Shown here piece by piece: positions 37,802 through 46,695 of a stretch of 64,000 nt of DNA. The translations under genes and the position numbers were made by a program. Source of the stretch: Mycobacterium sp. 852002-51971_SCH5477799-a (GTDB lineage: Bacteria; Actinomycetota; Actinomycetes; Mycobacteriales; Mycobacteriaceae); NCBI RefSeq assembly GCF_001667145.1, contig NZ_LZIF01000084.1, forward strand, positions 1 to 64,000, read 5' to 3'. Position 1 is the stretch's first letter. Each line of letters starts with the position of its first letter. The notes beneath the pieces are model-generated. The model made no database searches, was not told the origin of the DNA, and worked only from the letters and a program-made list of their open reading frames with translations.

Positions 37802-38669
37802 TGTTCGGCGGGATCGAAGCGGCGTTTGGGGCTAGCGTCGGCGGTCGTTGTGCTGCAAGCACATCCGCTCGTTCCCGCATCGCGTTCCCCACGAATTCGG
37901 GTTGTGTAAGGAGATAGAACCGGCCTTCGGCGGCCTGCTCGAACACCACGTCGGCGGCGGTGAGCGCATCCATGGCATCGGCCTTGATGTCGAGCATCGC
38001 GGATCGCTGAGACTCCGCCGCGTCAGGGTCGCTCGCATCGTCGGCGTCGACGCCACCCGCCGACTCGAAGATGTTCGACACCACTGCACCAGGCAGCACG
38101 GCCTGCACGTGAATGTGGTCGTGGTGTCCAGCCGCCTGAACGTCGAGGTGTAGACATTCCGTCAATGCGAGCACCGCGTGTTTGCTCACGATGTAAGGCG
38201 CCTGCAACGGAATCGACACCACGCCACCGACCGACGACAGATTCCACACCCACGCCTGCTCGTCGGTGGCCATCATCCTGGGCAGAAAGGCCCGCACACC
38301 GTGGAAGACGCCGCTGATGTTTACGTCGATGACGCGCCGCCAGTTGACGACGGGTGTGTCCCACAGGTAGCCGAACTGTTCGACACCCGCGTTGTTCACC
38401 AGCAGCCGCACGGCACCGACATCGCGGTAGGTCTTCTCGGCGAGCGCATCGACGGCGTCGGGTTCGCGAACGTCGCACACCACATCCAGCGCTGCCCCTC
38501 CCGCCGCACAGAGCTCGTCGCGCAGCGTGGCGATGGCGTGGGCGTCGATGTCGGCCAGCACCACCGTCATCCCCAACCGGCTGGCGTGTCGAGCCAGTCC
38601 GGCACCGATGCCTGCGCCGGCGCCGGTAATGACGGCGATGCCGCCAGAGAATGTTTCGCGAGCGGTCAC
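37782..38669 (-). CDS. SDR-family oxidoreductase
   Basis: A 295-residue classical short-chain dehydrogenase. It has the cofactor motif TGAGAGIG, NNAG (VNNAGVEQFG), a catalytic Ser in NLSSVGGVV and YIVSK. Asp in VVLADID at the end of strand 2 suggests NAD(H). It would interconvert a ketone and a secondary alcohol. It overlaps the NTF2-like gene by four bases (ATGA) and the esterase gene by 20, forming one operon. Confidence 0.9.
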   Translation of the reverse strand: MTARETFSGGIAVITGAGAGIGAGLARHASRLGMTVVLADIDAHAIATLRDELCAAGGAALDVVCDVREPDAVDALAEKTYRDVGAVRLLVNNAGVEQFGYLWDTPVVNWRRVIDVNISGVFHGVRAFLPRMMATDEQAWVWNLSSVGGVVSIPLQAPYIVSKHAVLALTECLHLDVQAAGHHDHIHVQAVLPGAVVSNIFESAGGVDADDASDPDAAESQRSAMLDIKADAMDALTAADVVFEQAAEGRFYLLTQPEFVGNAMRERADVLAAQRPPTLAPNAASIPPNNERAST

Positions 38670-39145
38670 GAACCAGTGGCGCTGTCGGCGGTGAGCTCGG
38701 ACATCAACACCGAATTCGTGGTGTCGAGAACGATGTCCATCTCGGTGAACTCCAGCCCGCCCGCGCCGCGCCGCACACCAACGTTGGCCACGCCGGTGGA
38801 GACCCCGAACGGCACGAAGTTGGCCGTCTGGTTGACGAAGATGTAGAACCGCGCATGCGTGACATCACCATCGGTGCCCGTGCGGTGCACGTTCGTGGCG
38901 TGGTGGCGCAACGGGTACGGACTCTGTTTGCGATGTTCGGACAACCACTGCATAACAGCGGCCCGGCCGCACAATTCGGGCGACATCAGTTCCTCGAACG
39001 GGCTGGTGCCCGTATCGCTGCGGGTTACATAGCGCACGTCCTCGGCGTAGCCTGCCGCCAGCTCCTCGTAATGCGCCTCGTCGTAGTGATACCAAAACCC
39101 GGCGATGAACTCCTGCAGGTCTGACAGTGTGACGTCGTCGCTCAT
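38666..39145 (-). CDS. SnoaL/NTF2-like protein
   Basis: A 159-residue cone-fold protein: LQEFIAGFWYHYDEAHYEEL, AEDVRYVTRSD and an RFYIFVNQT strand. Members include ketosteroid isomerase-like enzymes and small dehydratases. The catalytic residues of true ketosteroid isomerase cannot be placed with confidence. It is the first gene of the leftward unit NTF2-SDR-esterase. Confidence 0.78.
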   Translation of the reverse strand: MSDDVTLSDLQEFIAGFWYHYDEAHYEELAAGYAEDVRYVTRSDTGTSPFEELMSPELCGRAAVMQWLSEHRKQSPYPLRHHATNVHRTGTDGDVTHARFYIFVNQTANFVPFGVSTGVANVGVRRGAGGLEFTEMDIVLDTTNSVLMSELTADSATGS

Positions 39146-39471
39146 GGCATCAGTGAACTCCCAGTACGGTCATGCAAACACGAGGATGCCCGGTCAGTGG
39201 AACACCGCCTGCCTCCGCTAGCGAGGAATTTGGTCGGCAACCACGACGACACGAACACCAGGACCGCACACAGCTAACAGTGGTGCGCTAGCAGCGGACG
39301 CAAAGCCGTTGTCGCGCAACGCCGCTGTGGTCCTACCCAGCGCCGGATTCAGAGGGATGCCCGTTGCATACGTCGGAGGGCGGCCCGCCATGGCAGAGCC
39401 CTCGGTTCTCACCTCCCGCTGAGTAGACAGAGCAGTGCCCAACCCGCTTGCCCGCTCCGATACTCGGTGTC
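39146..39471. other. Divergent promoter region
   Basis: About 325 bases separating the leftward NTF2-SDR-esterase unit from the rightward Baeyer-Villiger gene. No gene or clear palindrome is seen, but both promoters must lie here. Confidence 0.5.
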
Positions 39472-41394
39472 ATGACCTCCGCCACAGAATCGACGTCGCG
39501 TCCCAACTCGGACACGTTCGATATCGACGAACTGCGGGCGCACCTTGGCCAGGCCGACCCCGGCGTGCTGGTCGCGGTCCTGGCGCAGCTGACGGGCGAC
39601 TCGTCCGTCATCGAGAGGTTCGCGCCGAAGATCTCCCACGTCCCGGATCCCCCCGAACGGGCCGGCGTCACCGATGACGACACCGCGGCGGAACTGGTGA
39701 GCACCCTGGTTGACGCCCTGGTCCACAGCACGAGTGCTCCGCCCGGCGTCGACGCCGAGCTGTTCAGGCGCTTGCTCCCGCTGGCGCTGGGGTCGGAGGT
39801 GGACGACGAGTTCGTCCCACTGCTGCTCGAGCAGGGCGGGTTTGCACTCTCGCGGCCGACGCCGCACCGCACGGTGCCGATCCCTGAAACGACGAATGTG
39901 GTCATCATCGGGGCTGGCATCGCCGGCATCATCGCTGCGCTCGCGGCCGCCGAGGCCGAGATAGGCTACGAAATCTTCGACCGCAATCACGAAGTCGGGG
40001 GTACGTGGTTGACCACGACCTACCCCGGCATCGGAGTCGACACACCCTCGGCGTACTACTCATTGTCGCGCGAGGTGAACCCCGAATGGACGAGCTACTA
40101 CCCGCAGGGCGCTGAGTACCAGGCCTACCTCGTTGCGTTGGCCGACAAATACGGACTGCGTGAACACATACGATTCGGCACCGAGGTCACGGCGCTGTGG
40201 TGGGACGAGGACCGTGCTCATTGGCAAATCCGCTCGGTTGATCGCGACGGCAACCACGACGTCACCCAGGCGCGGGTGGTGATCACCGCCGCAGGCTACC
40301 TGAACCGGCCGCGTTGGCCCGAGCTATCGGGCCGAGAGGCATTCGCGGGCACCAGCATTCACTCCGCACGATGGGATAGATCGCTGGACCTCGCGGGCAA
40401 GCGAGTGGCGATCATCGGTGCCGGTTGCACGGCGGTGCAAATCGTCGACGCTTGCGTGAACGAAGTCGAGCACCTCACGCTGTTTCAGCGCCAGCCACAC
40501 TGGGTGGCGCCGCGTAAGCGCCTGACCGACGACGTTCCCGAGTACCGCCGTTACCTCGGCCGGCACGTCCCCAATTACGCCAAATGGAACAGGCTGAAGT
40601 CGTACTGGGGCACGGCGGACAACAACTATCCCGTCATCCTGCGTGACCGGCAGTGGGCGAAAACGCACCTATCGATCTCGCCCGCGAACGACGTGCTCCT
40701 ACGAGTGTGTACGGACTACATCAACACGACCTTTGGCTCGGGGACTGAACTGGCGAAGAAGGTGACGCCGGATTTTGCGCCCTACGGCAAGCGGATCATC
40801 CGTGATCCAGGTGGTTACTACGAGGCTCTGACCCGTGAGCACGTCGATGTGGAAGCCAGCGAGCCGGCCGCGGTCAACGCCAAAGGTATCGTCACGCAGG
40901 ACGGTAGGCAGATCGATCTCGATGTGATCATCTATGCCACCGGATATCACCTCGATTTCTTGTCTACCATCGATATTCGCGGGCGCGGCGGGCGCAAGCT
41001 CACCGACGAGTGGGGTGACAGCCCCCGCGCCTACCGCGGCGGCACCGTGCCGGGCTTCCCCAACCTGTTCATCACCTCAGCACCGAACTACAGTCCGGGT
41101 CACGGCGCCGGCGCCAATTTCTCGATGGAAGTGCTGTCGCACTACATCATCGAATGCCTGCATCTGATGGCCCTGCGCGGCGCGACGACGATGGAGGTCA
41201 CACGACAGGCTTACGACGATTATGTGGCCGCCGTCGACGAGGCCATGGCCAACACGGTGTGGTGCCACACCCCGAACGCGCACACCTATTACCGCTCCGG
41301 TTCGGGACGCGTCGTGGTGGCCACTCCGTACCGGCTGGTCGACCTCTGGCATGAACACCGAGCGCCGATCGAAGAGCACTTTGAGTTGCGATGA
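39472..41394 (+). CDS. Baeyer-Villiger monooxygenase, 4-hydroxyacetophenone-monooxygenase type
   Basis: A 640-residue class B flavoprotein monooxygenase. An N-terminal extension of about 140 residues precedes the FAD motif IIGAGIAGII. GGTWLTTTYPGIGVDTPSAY and the Baeyer-Villiger fingerprint FAGTSIHSARWD at about 291-302 follow, then a second NADPH motif (IIGAGCTAVQ). The length and N-terminal extension match 4-hydroxyacetophenone monooxygenase. It turns a ketone into an ester or lactone using NADPH and O2. ATG 39472 is taken as the start. It overlaps the next SDR gene by four bases. Confidence 0.9.
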   Translation: MTSATESTSRPNSDTFDIDELRAHLGQADPGVLVAVLAQLTGDSSVIERFAPKISHVPDPPERAGVTDDDTAAELVSTLVDALVHSTSAPPGVDAELFRRLLPLALGSEVDDEFVPLLLEQGGFALSRPTPHRTVPIPETTNVVIIGAGIAGIIAALAAAEAEIGYEIFDRNHEVGGTWLTTTYPGIGVDTPSAYYSLSREVNPEWTSYYPQGAEYQAYLVALADKYGLREHIRFGTEVTALWWDEDRAHWQIRSVDRDGNHDVTQARVVITAAGYLNRPRWPELSGREAFAGTSIHSARWDRSLDLAGKRVAIIGAGCTAVQIVDACVNEVEHLTLFQRQPHWVAPRKRLTDDVPEYRRYLGRHVPNYAKWNRLKSYWGTADNNYPVILRDRQWAKTHLSISPANDVLLRVCTDYINTTFGSGTELAKKVTPDFAPYGKRIIRDPGGYYEALTREHVDVEASEPAAVNAKGIVTQDGRQIDLDVIIYATGYHLDFLSTIDIRGRGGRKLTDEWGDSPRAYRGGTVPGFPNLFITSAPNYSPGHGAGANFSMEVLSHYIIECLHLMALRGATTMEVTRQAYDDYVAAVDEAMANTVWCHTPNAHTYYRSGSGRVVVATPYRLVDLWHEHRAPIEEHFELR

Positions 41395-42278
41395 CACAAA
41401 TGCTCTCCGGTAGAACGGCTTTGGTCACCGGCAGCAGCCGGGGGATTGGCCGGGCGATCGCGCGGCGATTGGCCGCCGAGGGTGCCACGGTGGCGGTGAC
41501 GGCGCGAAACCACACGCCCTCGCGATCCACCCGGGCGGGGCTGGCTACAGTGCTGCCGGGGACGATCGATGAGACGATCGCCCTGATCGAGAACGCAGGT
41601 GGATCGGCGTTCGGGCTGGCCGTCGACCTCGAAGACGACGGCGCCCGTGCCGGTCTGATCGACGAGGTGCTCGACCGCACGGGCCGTATCGACATTCTGG
41701 TCAACAATGCGGGCTTCGCCGACTACTCGGTGATCGAGGAGATGAGTCTGGAGACGTTCGACCGCACGGTGGAGCACTACCTGCGCACGCCGTTCGTCCT
41801 GACGAAAGCCGCTGTGCCCCACATGCGCAAGCAAGGCGGGGGCTGGATAGTGAACATCGGGTCGGTGACCGGGGTGGCGCCGGTGCGGCCGTACCGCGAC
41901 TACAACAAGACATCGGGCGACGTGATCTACGGGGCCGTCAAGGCCGCGCTGCACCGCTTCACCCAGGGTGTAGCGGCGGAACTGCTGGACGCCAACATTG
42001 CGGTCAACTGCGTGGGCCCGTCGACAGCGGTCCGGACACCCGGTGCGGCACAGTTGATTCCCGACTCGTTTCCGACCGAACCGGTGGAATACCTGGCCGA
42101 GACAGTGCTGGCGATGTGTCACCTTCGCGCGGCCGAGCGCACCGGCCTGGTCGCATTCAGCCTGCACTATCCGTGGTCACAGCAGCTGCGAGTGCACACA
42201 CTGGACGGCAAAGGCGAGCTGCCCGCGCTGGAGCCACCGACGACGGCCAACCCCAACATCCTGCCGGCGGGGTACTAG
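41391..42278 (+). CDS. SDR-family oxidoreductase coupled to the first BVMO
   Basis: A 295-residue short-chain dehydrogenase: TGSSRGIG, VNNAGFADY, NIGSVTG and a YNKTSGDVIYGAVKAAL segment holding the catalytic Tyr and Lys. An insertion (NHTPSRSTRAGLATVLPGTI) after strand 2 is longer than usual. The ATG overlaps the BVMO stop. It probably makes the ketone that the BVMO then oxidises. Its stop overlaps the convergent gene's stop in CTAG. Confidence 0.88.
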   Translation: MTQMLSGRTALVTGSSRGIGRAIARRLAAEGATVAVTARNHTPSRSTRAGLATVLPGTIDETIALIENAGGSAFGLAVDLEDDGARAGLIDEVLDRTGRIDILVNNAGFADYSVIEEMSLETFDRTVEHYLRTPFVLTKAAVPHMRKQGGGWIVNIGSVTGVAPVRPYRDYNKTSGDVIYGAVKAALHRFTQGVAAELLDANIAVNCVGPSTAVRTPGAAQLIPDSFPTEPVEYLAETVLAMCHLRAAERTGLVAFSLHYPWSQQLRVHTLDGKGELPALEPPTTANPNILPAGY

Positions 42279-42907
42279 GCGGGATAGCTCAGCACGGGGT
42301 CGGTGATCGCGCAGAAGCTGTGGCACACCGGATTCCGGATGATCACTTCGGGACACTCGGGATCGAACCAGCGGTCCACAACGGCCCAGTGGATCGGGTG
42401 CATCAGGTAGGCGCCCATCAGCCCTTCGACGTCGGTGAATTCCTGCTCGAACACGTGGGTCCACTCCCGCGTCCCGATCGCTCGCTCGACACGGCTCAGC
42501 TGCCAGGCGGTGATCGTCTTGATATAGCGCAGCATCAAGCGCAGCTCGTCTTCGAAGCGGGCGATGGTGTCGCCGTCGGTGCCGGGCAGCACGCACATCA
42601 GCAGCGCGCGATAGACGGTGCCGGTTGCGCCGGTACAGGAAGCCGCGCCTGAATAGCAGGCGCCGTTGATGGCGGTGATCGCGGGATCTTTAAGCAATGC
42701 CGCGAAATCGGGTTCGGCGCAATGCCATTGGCTTTCGGCGCCGAAGCGCAGGTGCACCATGACATCGCCGCCGTTGCGCGCGCCCGGTAGGGTCGGCTCG
42801 ACGAGTTGGCGTTGCGCCCCGGTGCTTGCGGCGGCGGCACGCACAGCGGTCAGCACGCGGTCGCGATTATGCTCAGCGACGTCGAGCAGCCGTGTCACGC
42901 TATACAT
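42275..42907 (-). CDS. Dabb-like (stress-responsive A/B barrel) protein, about 210 aa
   Basis: Two ferredoxin-like halves are suggested: VMVHLRFGAESQWHC and later WTHVFEQEFTDVEGLMGAYLMHPIHWAVVDRWF, a Dabb-type motif with a conserved His pattern. The function is unknown. Related barrels act as small monooxygenases, cyclases or decarboxylases. The ATG overlaps the stop of the upstream gene by eight bases, so they form one unit with the IclR gene. Confidence 0.75.
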   Translation of the reverse strand: MYSVTRLLDVAEHNRDRVLTAVRAAAASTGAQRQLVEPTLPGARNGGDVMVHLRFGAESQWHCAEPDFAALLKDPAITAINGACYSGAASCTGATGTVYRALLMCVLPGTDGDTIARFEDELRLMLRYIKTITAWQLSRVERAIGTREWTHVFEQEFTDVEGLMGAYLMHPIHWAVVDRWFDPECPEVIIRNPVCHSFCAITDPVLSYPA

Positions 42908-43247
42908 CGCAGAGCCGATCGACGTCGTTGGCCGCGGCGGCCACACTGCGTCCGCGCGTCTCGACGAGATCGCCGATGCCTTCCCACCATGGCCCGAGGG
43001 TGGGGTCCGGCCGGCCCTGCCACGTCATCTCCCACCACGCCTGCAGGCTGGGTAGTGACCAGGTGATGGTCACGGTGTTGGCTTGGTCGTCGAACCAGAT
43101 CGGCGGGCTGACCAGAATGTCCCGCAGCGTCATGCCTCGGTCGCGTGCGGCCGGTGCGTACTCGTTGAGGTAGGTGTCCACGAATTCCCTAGCGCAACCG
43201 GGGCGCGTGATGACACGGTCGACGACAAAGATCTCACCGTTGGCCAT
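42900..43247 (-). CDS. Small NIPSNAP/Dabb-like protein (115 aa)
   Basis: A dimeric alpha/beta-barrel pattern: EIFVVDRVITRPGCAREFVD, then WSLPSLQAWWEMTWQGR. The family is uncertain, but the fold type is the same as its neighbour, and both may act on one metabolite. The ATG at 43247 is chosen because the upstream extension has no conserved look. It lies 90 bases downstream of the IclR gene on the same strand. Confidence 0.72.
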   Translation of the reverse strand: MANGEIFVVDRVITRPGCAREFVDTYLNEYAPAARDRGMTLRDILVSPPIWFDDQANTVTITWSLPSLQAWWEMTWQGRPDPTLGPWWEGIGDLVETRGRSVAAAANDVDRLCDV

Positions 43248-43337
43248 GTGCAAAGGGTATGGCGCCGTCTCGGATTGGGACGGACAAAGTCCCGGCCACC
43301 GGGAGGCGCCGTTCACCGGCTTGGCAGGTATCGAGGC

Positions 43338-44165
43338 TCACGCGTACTGCAACGCGGGCCGCGGCGCGGGGCGCAGCGGACGCAAGGGCTGCAGGGTCGG
43401 GGCGACGCGGTGCGGGCCGTCCTCGGCGTGCCGCAAGATGCCCATCGCCGTCATCCTGACCGGGGCGATCAAACGCTGGTCGAACTTCATCCGGTTCATC
43501 GGACCGCACACCGACACCGCGGCGATGACGTCCTGGTCCTCGCCGGCCCCGCCGATGGGCGCTGCCACACAACCGAATCCGAGCAGCGACTCCTCACGCT
43601 CGAAGGCGACGCCGTGCGCGCGCACCCGGGACAACTCGACGGCCAGCTGTGAGCCGGTGGCGATCGAGTACTTCGTTTTGCGGATTCGTAGGTCCACCGG
43701 CGCGTCCTCGTCGCGGTAGGCCAGTATCGCCTTGCCGACGGCGGTGCAATGCGCGGGCTGACGGCTGCCCACCCGCGTGGGTATCGGCGCCAGCGGCGAG
43801 TCGCCCACCTTGTCGAGGTAGACCACGTCCGGCCCGTCGAGAACCGCGAGATGTACGACGAGCCCTGTGGCGCGGTGTAATTCGCCCAGCAGGGGGTGGG
43901 CCGCGCGCACCAGGCGGTCCTGATGCACGGCCAGTGAGCCCAACTCGACCAGGCGCATGCCCAGCTCGTAGTCGCGGCCGCTGCGGCGCAGCCAGCGCAG
44001 CTGCACCAGACGCTCGAGCATCCGGTGCGCCGATGAGCGCGGCAGGCCGGTGCGCCGGACGATCTGGGCCAGCGTGAGGCGTCCGGGGCCGTCGAACGCG
44101 TCCAGGACGAGCGAGATGCGGTCGATGACCGCCGTGGGCGTTGCTGATTCCGCGGTGCCTGGCAT
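43338..44165 (-). CDS. IclR-family transcriptional regulator
   Basis: A 275-residue IclR protein. The winged helix lies at about 10-65 (LTLAQIVRRTGLPRSSAHRMLERL). The effector domain lies at about 80-250 and includes HCTAVGKAILAY and an E-R-E-E-S-x-x-G-F-G-C-V-A-A-P segment. GGAGG lies four bases before the ATG. It probably senses an aromatic or steroid intermediate and controls its own operon with the two barrel proteins. The palindrome at 44198-44216 lies 33 bases upstream of its start. Confidence 0.92.
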   Translation of the reverse strand: MPGTAESATPTAVIDRISLVLDAFDGPGRLTLAQIVRRTGLPRSSAHRMLERLVQLRWLRRSGRDYELGMRLVELGSLAVHQDRLVRAAHPLLGELHRATGLVVHLAVLDGPDVVYLDKVGDSPLAPIPTRVGSRQPAHCTAVGKAILAYRDEDAPVDLRIRKTKYSIATGSQLAVELSRVRAHGVAFEREESLLGFGCVAAPIGGAGEDQDVIAAVSVCGPMNRMKFDQRLIAPVRMTAMGILRHAEDGPHRVAPTLQPLRPLRPAPRPALQYA

Positions 44166-44197
44166 CCGGCCCTCCTGACTGAAACTATCTGGCTGGC

Positions 44198-44216
44198 ATA
44201 TTCCTATTAGGAATAT
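44198..44216. promoter_or_regulatory. Perfect 19-bp palindrome, candidate IclR operator
   Basis: ATATTCCTATTAGGAATAT has nine-base arms and a single central base. It is AT-rich against a GC-rich background and lies 33 bases upstream of the iclR ATG, in the promoter position. IclR proteins commonly bind such TTCC/GGAA inverted repeats. No second copy was noticed in other promoters of the window. Confidence 0.75.
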
Positions 44217-44308
44217 CTGTTTCTACCACACCCCTGTGGCCGCTGTCACACCACACGCGAGAAAACCGCCGGACGACGACGAGTGTCCGGCGGCGATCGG
44301 GGCGCGAG

Positions 44309-45775
44309 TCAGCCCTTGGCTGCGGAGCGGCCGGCGCGGCGGCCGTAGAAGCTGCCGTCACCCAGCGAGACGCCGCTGGCGTACCCCCAGGCGGCCAGGC
44401 CGGCGGTGCACCGGCCGGCGGCGAAGAGTCCCGGGATGGGTTCGCCGCTGACGTGCAGCACCTCGGCGTCCAGCGTGGTGGCCAGTCCGCCCAGGGTGAA
44501 GCCGCCGGTGTTCTCCCGCAGGTCGACGGCGCCGACGGGGGAGCCGATCGGTTTGATCCACTCGGGCTTCTTGTGCAGCAGCGGATCCTCGCTGCGGGCG
44601 GCGCCCTCGTTGTACGCGGCCACCGTCGCCTGCAGCGAGCCGGGTGGCAGCCCCATGTCGCGTTCCAGGTCGGCGACGGTGTCCGCCACCCAGGTCGCTG
44701 GGCGCAGCATGAATTTCGGCGACCACGAGGCCATCGCCTCCTCCTGCGCGTCGCCGTCGATGATCAGATAGGCGACGTTGTCCTGCTGGTAGAGGGTGAG
44801 CTGCCCGATCCGGCCCGGGTAGGTGTCCTCGGCGACGTAGCGCTGACCGCGGCCGTTGACCAGGATGCCGCGCACCAATTGCTGCGGGTCGATGAAGATC
44901 GCGACCTCGGTGGCGTCCATGTGGGCGAGATCGGCGCCCAAGGCTTGCGCCATCCGGATCGCCTGCCCGTCGTGCTGCTCGATCGAGGCGGCGGGCCGGC
45001 CGGCGATGCGCGGCGCGTAGCGCTCGACCATCGCGTCGTTGTAGGCGAAGCTGCCGGTCGCGAGGACCACCCCGGTGCGCGCCCGGATGCTCATCTCGGT
45101 GCCGTACTGGCGGGCGCGGATGCCGACCACCTGGCCGTCGGATTCGGTGATCAGTCGCTGCACCCGCACGTCGTAGCGCGCCCGCACGCCGGCCGCGGTC
45201 GCGGTTTCGACCAGTGGCTTCATCAGCATGTAGCCGGCGCTGGCTTCGCCCTGCTTCTTGTTCTGCATCTGCGGGACGTGCCCGCGCGGCGCGGGGGAGG
45301 CAATGGTGTTGAAAGGGAAGGAGTTTTCGCCGCCGCTGTACATCAGCCCCTGGTCGCCCATCGGCTCCCAGCCGGGTTCGGAGAAGAACTCCGCCTTGAA
45401 CGGGACACCGCAGCCGACCAGCCATTCGAAGTGGGCGACGCTGCCGGCGCAGTAGTCGGCGATCCTGTTCTCGTCGGCGCCGGGGCCCATCGCGACGTTG
45501 AGGAAGGCCGCCATGTTGTCGACGGAATCGATGAACCCACAGGCCTTTTGGATCGGGGTGCCGCCACCGAGGTAGATGAAGCCGCCGGCCATCGACGCGG
45601 CGCCGCCCCAGGAGCCGGTGCGCTCCAGCACCAATACGTCGGCGCCGGACCGGGCCGCCTCCACGGCAGCGGCCGCCCCGGCGATGCCGTAGCCGGCGAT
45701 GACGACGTCGGCCTCGTCATCCCATGAGGTGATGGACGACGCGGGGACCGGCGTCACGTCCGATTCGGGCGTCAC
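44309..45775 (-). CDS. FAD-binding dehydrogenase, KstD/fumarate-reductase flavoprotein family
   Basis: A 488-residue flavoprotein: VVIAGYGIAGAAAAVEAARS, GGAASMAGGFIYLGGGTPIQ, VVLATGSFAY and the C-terminal GLFAAGRCTAGLAAWGYASG. It is related to 3-ketosteroid dehydrogenases but shorter and of a distinct subgroup. It probably adds or removes a double bond next to a ketone. GTG at 45775 overlaps the stop of the HsaC-like gene (GTGA), so it is the third gene of the HsaA-HsaC-type operon. Confidence 0.86.
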   Translation of the reverse strand: MTPESDVTPVPASSITSWDDEADVVIAGYGIAGAAAAVEAARSGADVLVLERTGSWGGAASMAGGFIYLGGGTPIQKACGFIDSVDNMAAFLNVAMGPGADENRIADYCAGSVAHFEWLVGCGVPFKAEFFSEPGWEPMGDQGLMYSGGENSFPFNTIASPAPRGHVPQMQNKKQGEASAGYMLMKPLVETATAAGVRARYDVRVQRLITESDGQVVGIRARQYGTEMSIRARTGVVLATGSFAYNDAMVERYAPRIAGRPAASIEQHDGQAIRMAQALGADLAHMDATEVAIFIDPQQLVRGILVNGRGQRYVAEDTYPGRIGQLTLYQQDNVAYLIIDGDAQEEAMASWSPKFMLRPATWVADTVADLERDMGLPPGSLQATVAAYNEGAARSEDPLLHKKPEWIKPIGSPVGAVDLRENTGGFTLGGLATTLDAEVLHVSGEPIPGLFAAGRCTAGLAAWGYASGVSLGDGSFYGRRAGRSAAKG

Positions 45776-46680
45776 AGTCGCATGGCCGCGGGCATTTCGC
45801 CGACCCACTGGTGACCCCAGTAGCTGTCGGCGGTGATCTCCTCTGCCGTGTAGTAGGTTTCGTCGACCCGCATGCCGTCGGTGCCGAATTCGATGTCCCA
45901 GTCCCCGGGTGCGCGGACGTAGAACGACACCATTTTGTCGTTGGTGTGGCGCCCGAGGGTAGACGACAGCTGGAACCCCTCGGCGTTGACCCGGTCCAGT
46001 GCCTGCCCCACGGCGTCGAGGGTGTCGACCTCGACCATAATGTGGACCAGGCGCGGGTCGCGCTGGTGTGCGGCCGGGACGATCGCCAGGCTGTGGTGGC
46101 GCTCGTTGATGCCCAGGAAGCGAACCCGCACCGGGCCAAACTCTTTCGGCAGTGGCACCCGGAATGCGCCGCGGGCGCGGAAGCCCAGCACCTCGGTGTA
46201 GAAGTCGAAGAGCCCGTTGGGGTCGGTGGCCGGCACCACCACGTGGCCCATGCCCTGGTCGCCGGTGACGAACTTCGCGCCAAACGGCGTGACGACCGGG
46301 CTGTGGTCGAGCACCGCGCCGTGGAACACCTCGAGCGTGGTGCCGGCGGGATCCTCGAAGGTGATCACCTCTTCGACCCGGCGCGCCTCGGCCTCGTCGG
46401 GGGATAGTTGCTTGTACGCCACGCCGGCGCCGTCGAGGGCGGCCTGCACGCGCAACAACGCCGGGTGGTCGCGCACCTCCCAGCCGACGGTCAGCACCCG
46501 GTCGGTCTCACCGGGCACCACGATGAGCCGGGCCGCCCGCTCGTCCATCCGCAGGTACAGCGCGGACGGATCGGGGCCCTTGCCTTGCGCAAAACCCAGC
46601 ACGCCGAAGGCGAACTGTCTCCAGCGGTCGATGTCGTTGGTCGAAATGGTGATGTAACCAAGGCTTTTCAGGTCGCTCAC
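45772..46680 (-). CDS. Extradiol ring-cleavage dioxygenase, HsaC/BphC-like
   Basis: A 302-residue type I extradiol dioxygenase of two VOC modules. Iron ligands H146, H213 and E264 are in the expected GHVVV, LVHIMVEV and DIEFGT contexts, and the acid-base H195 is present, the same spacing as in BphC. It opens a catechol ring meta to the hydroxyls with O2. HsaC (Rv3568c) does this to 3,4-DHSA in cholesterol degradation, and this looks like a paralogue. The GTG start has AGGAG upstream. It is 15 bases from the HsaA-like gene. Confidence 0.9.
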   Translation of the reverse strand: MSDLKSLGYITISTNDIDRWRQFAFGVLGFAQGKGPDPSALYLRMDERAARLIVVPGETDRVLTVGWEVRDHPALLRVQAALDGAGVAYKQLSPDEAEARRVEEVITFEDPAGTTLEVFHGAVLDHSPVVTPFGAKFVTGDQGMGHVVVPATDPNGLFDFYTEVLGFRARGAFRVPLPKEFGPVRVRFLGINERHHSLAIVPAAHQRDPRLVHIMVEVDTLDAVGQALDRVNAEGFQLSSTLGRHTNDKMVSFYVRAPGDWDIEFGTDGMRVDETYYTAEEITADSYWGHQWVGEMPAAMRL

Positions 46681-46695
46681 GGATTGGTCTCCTGC

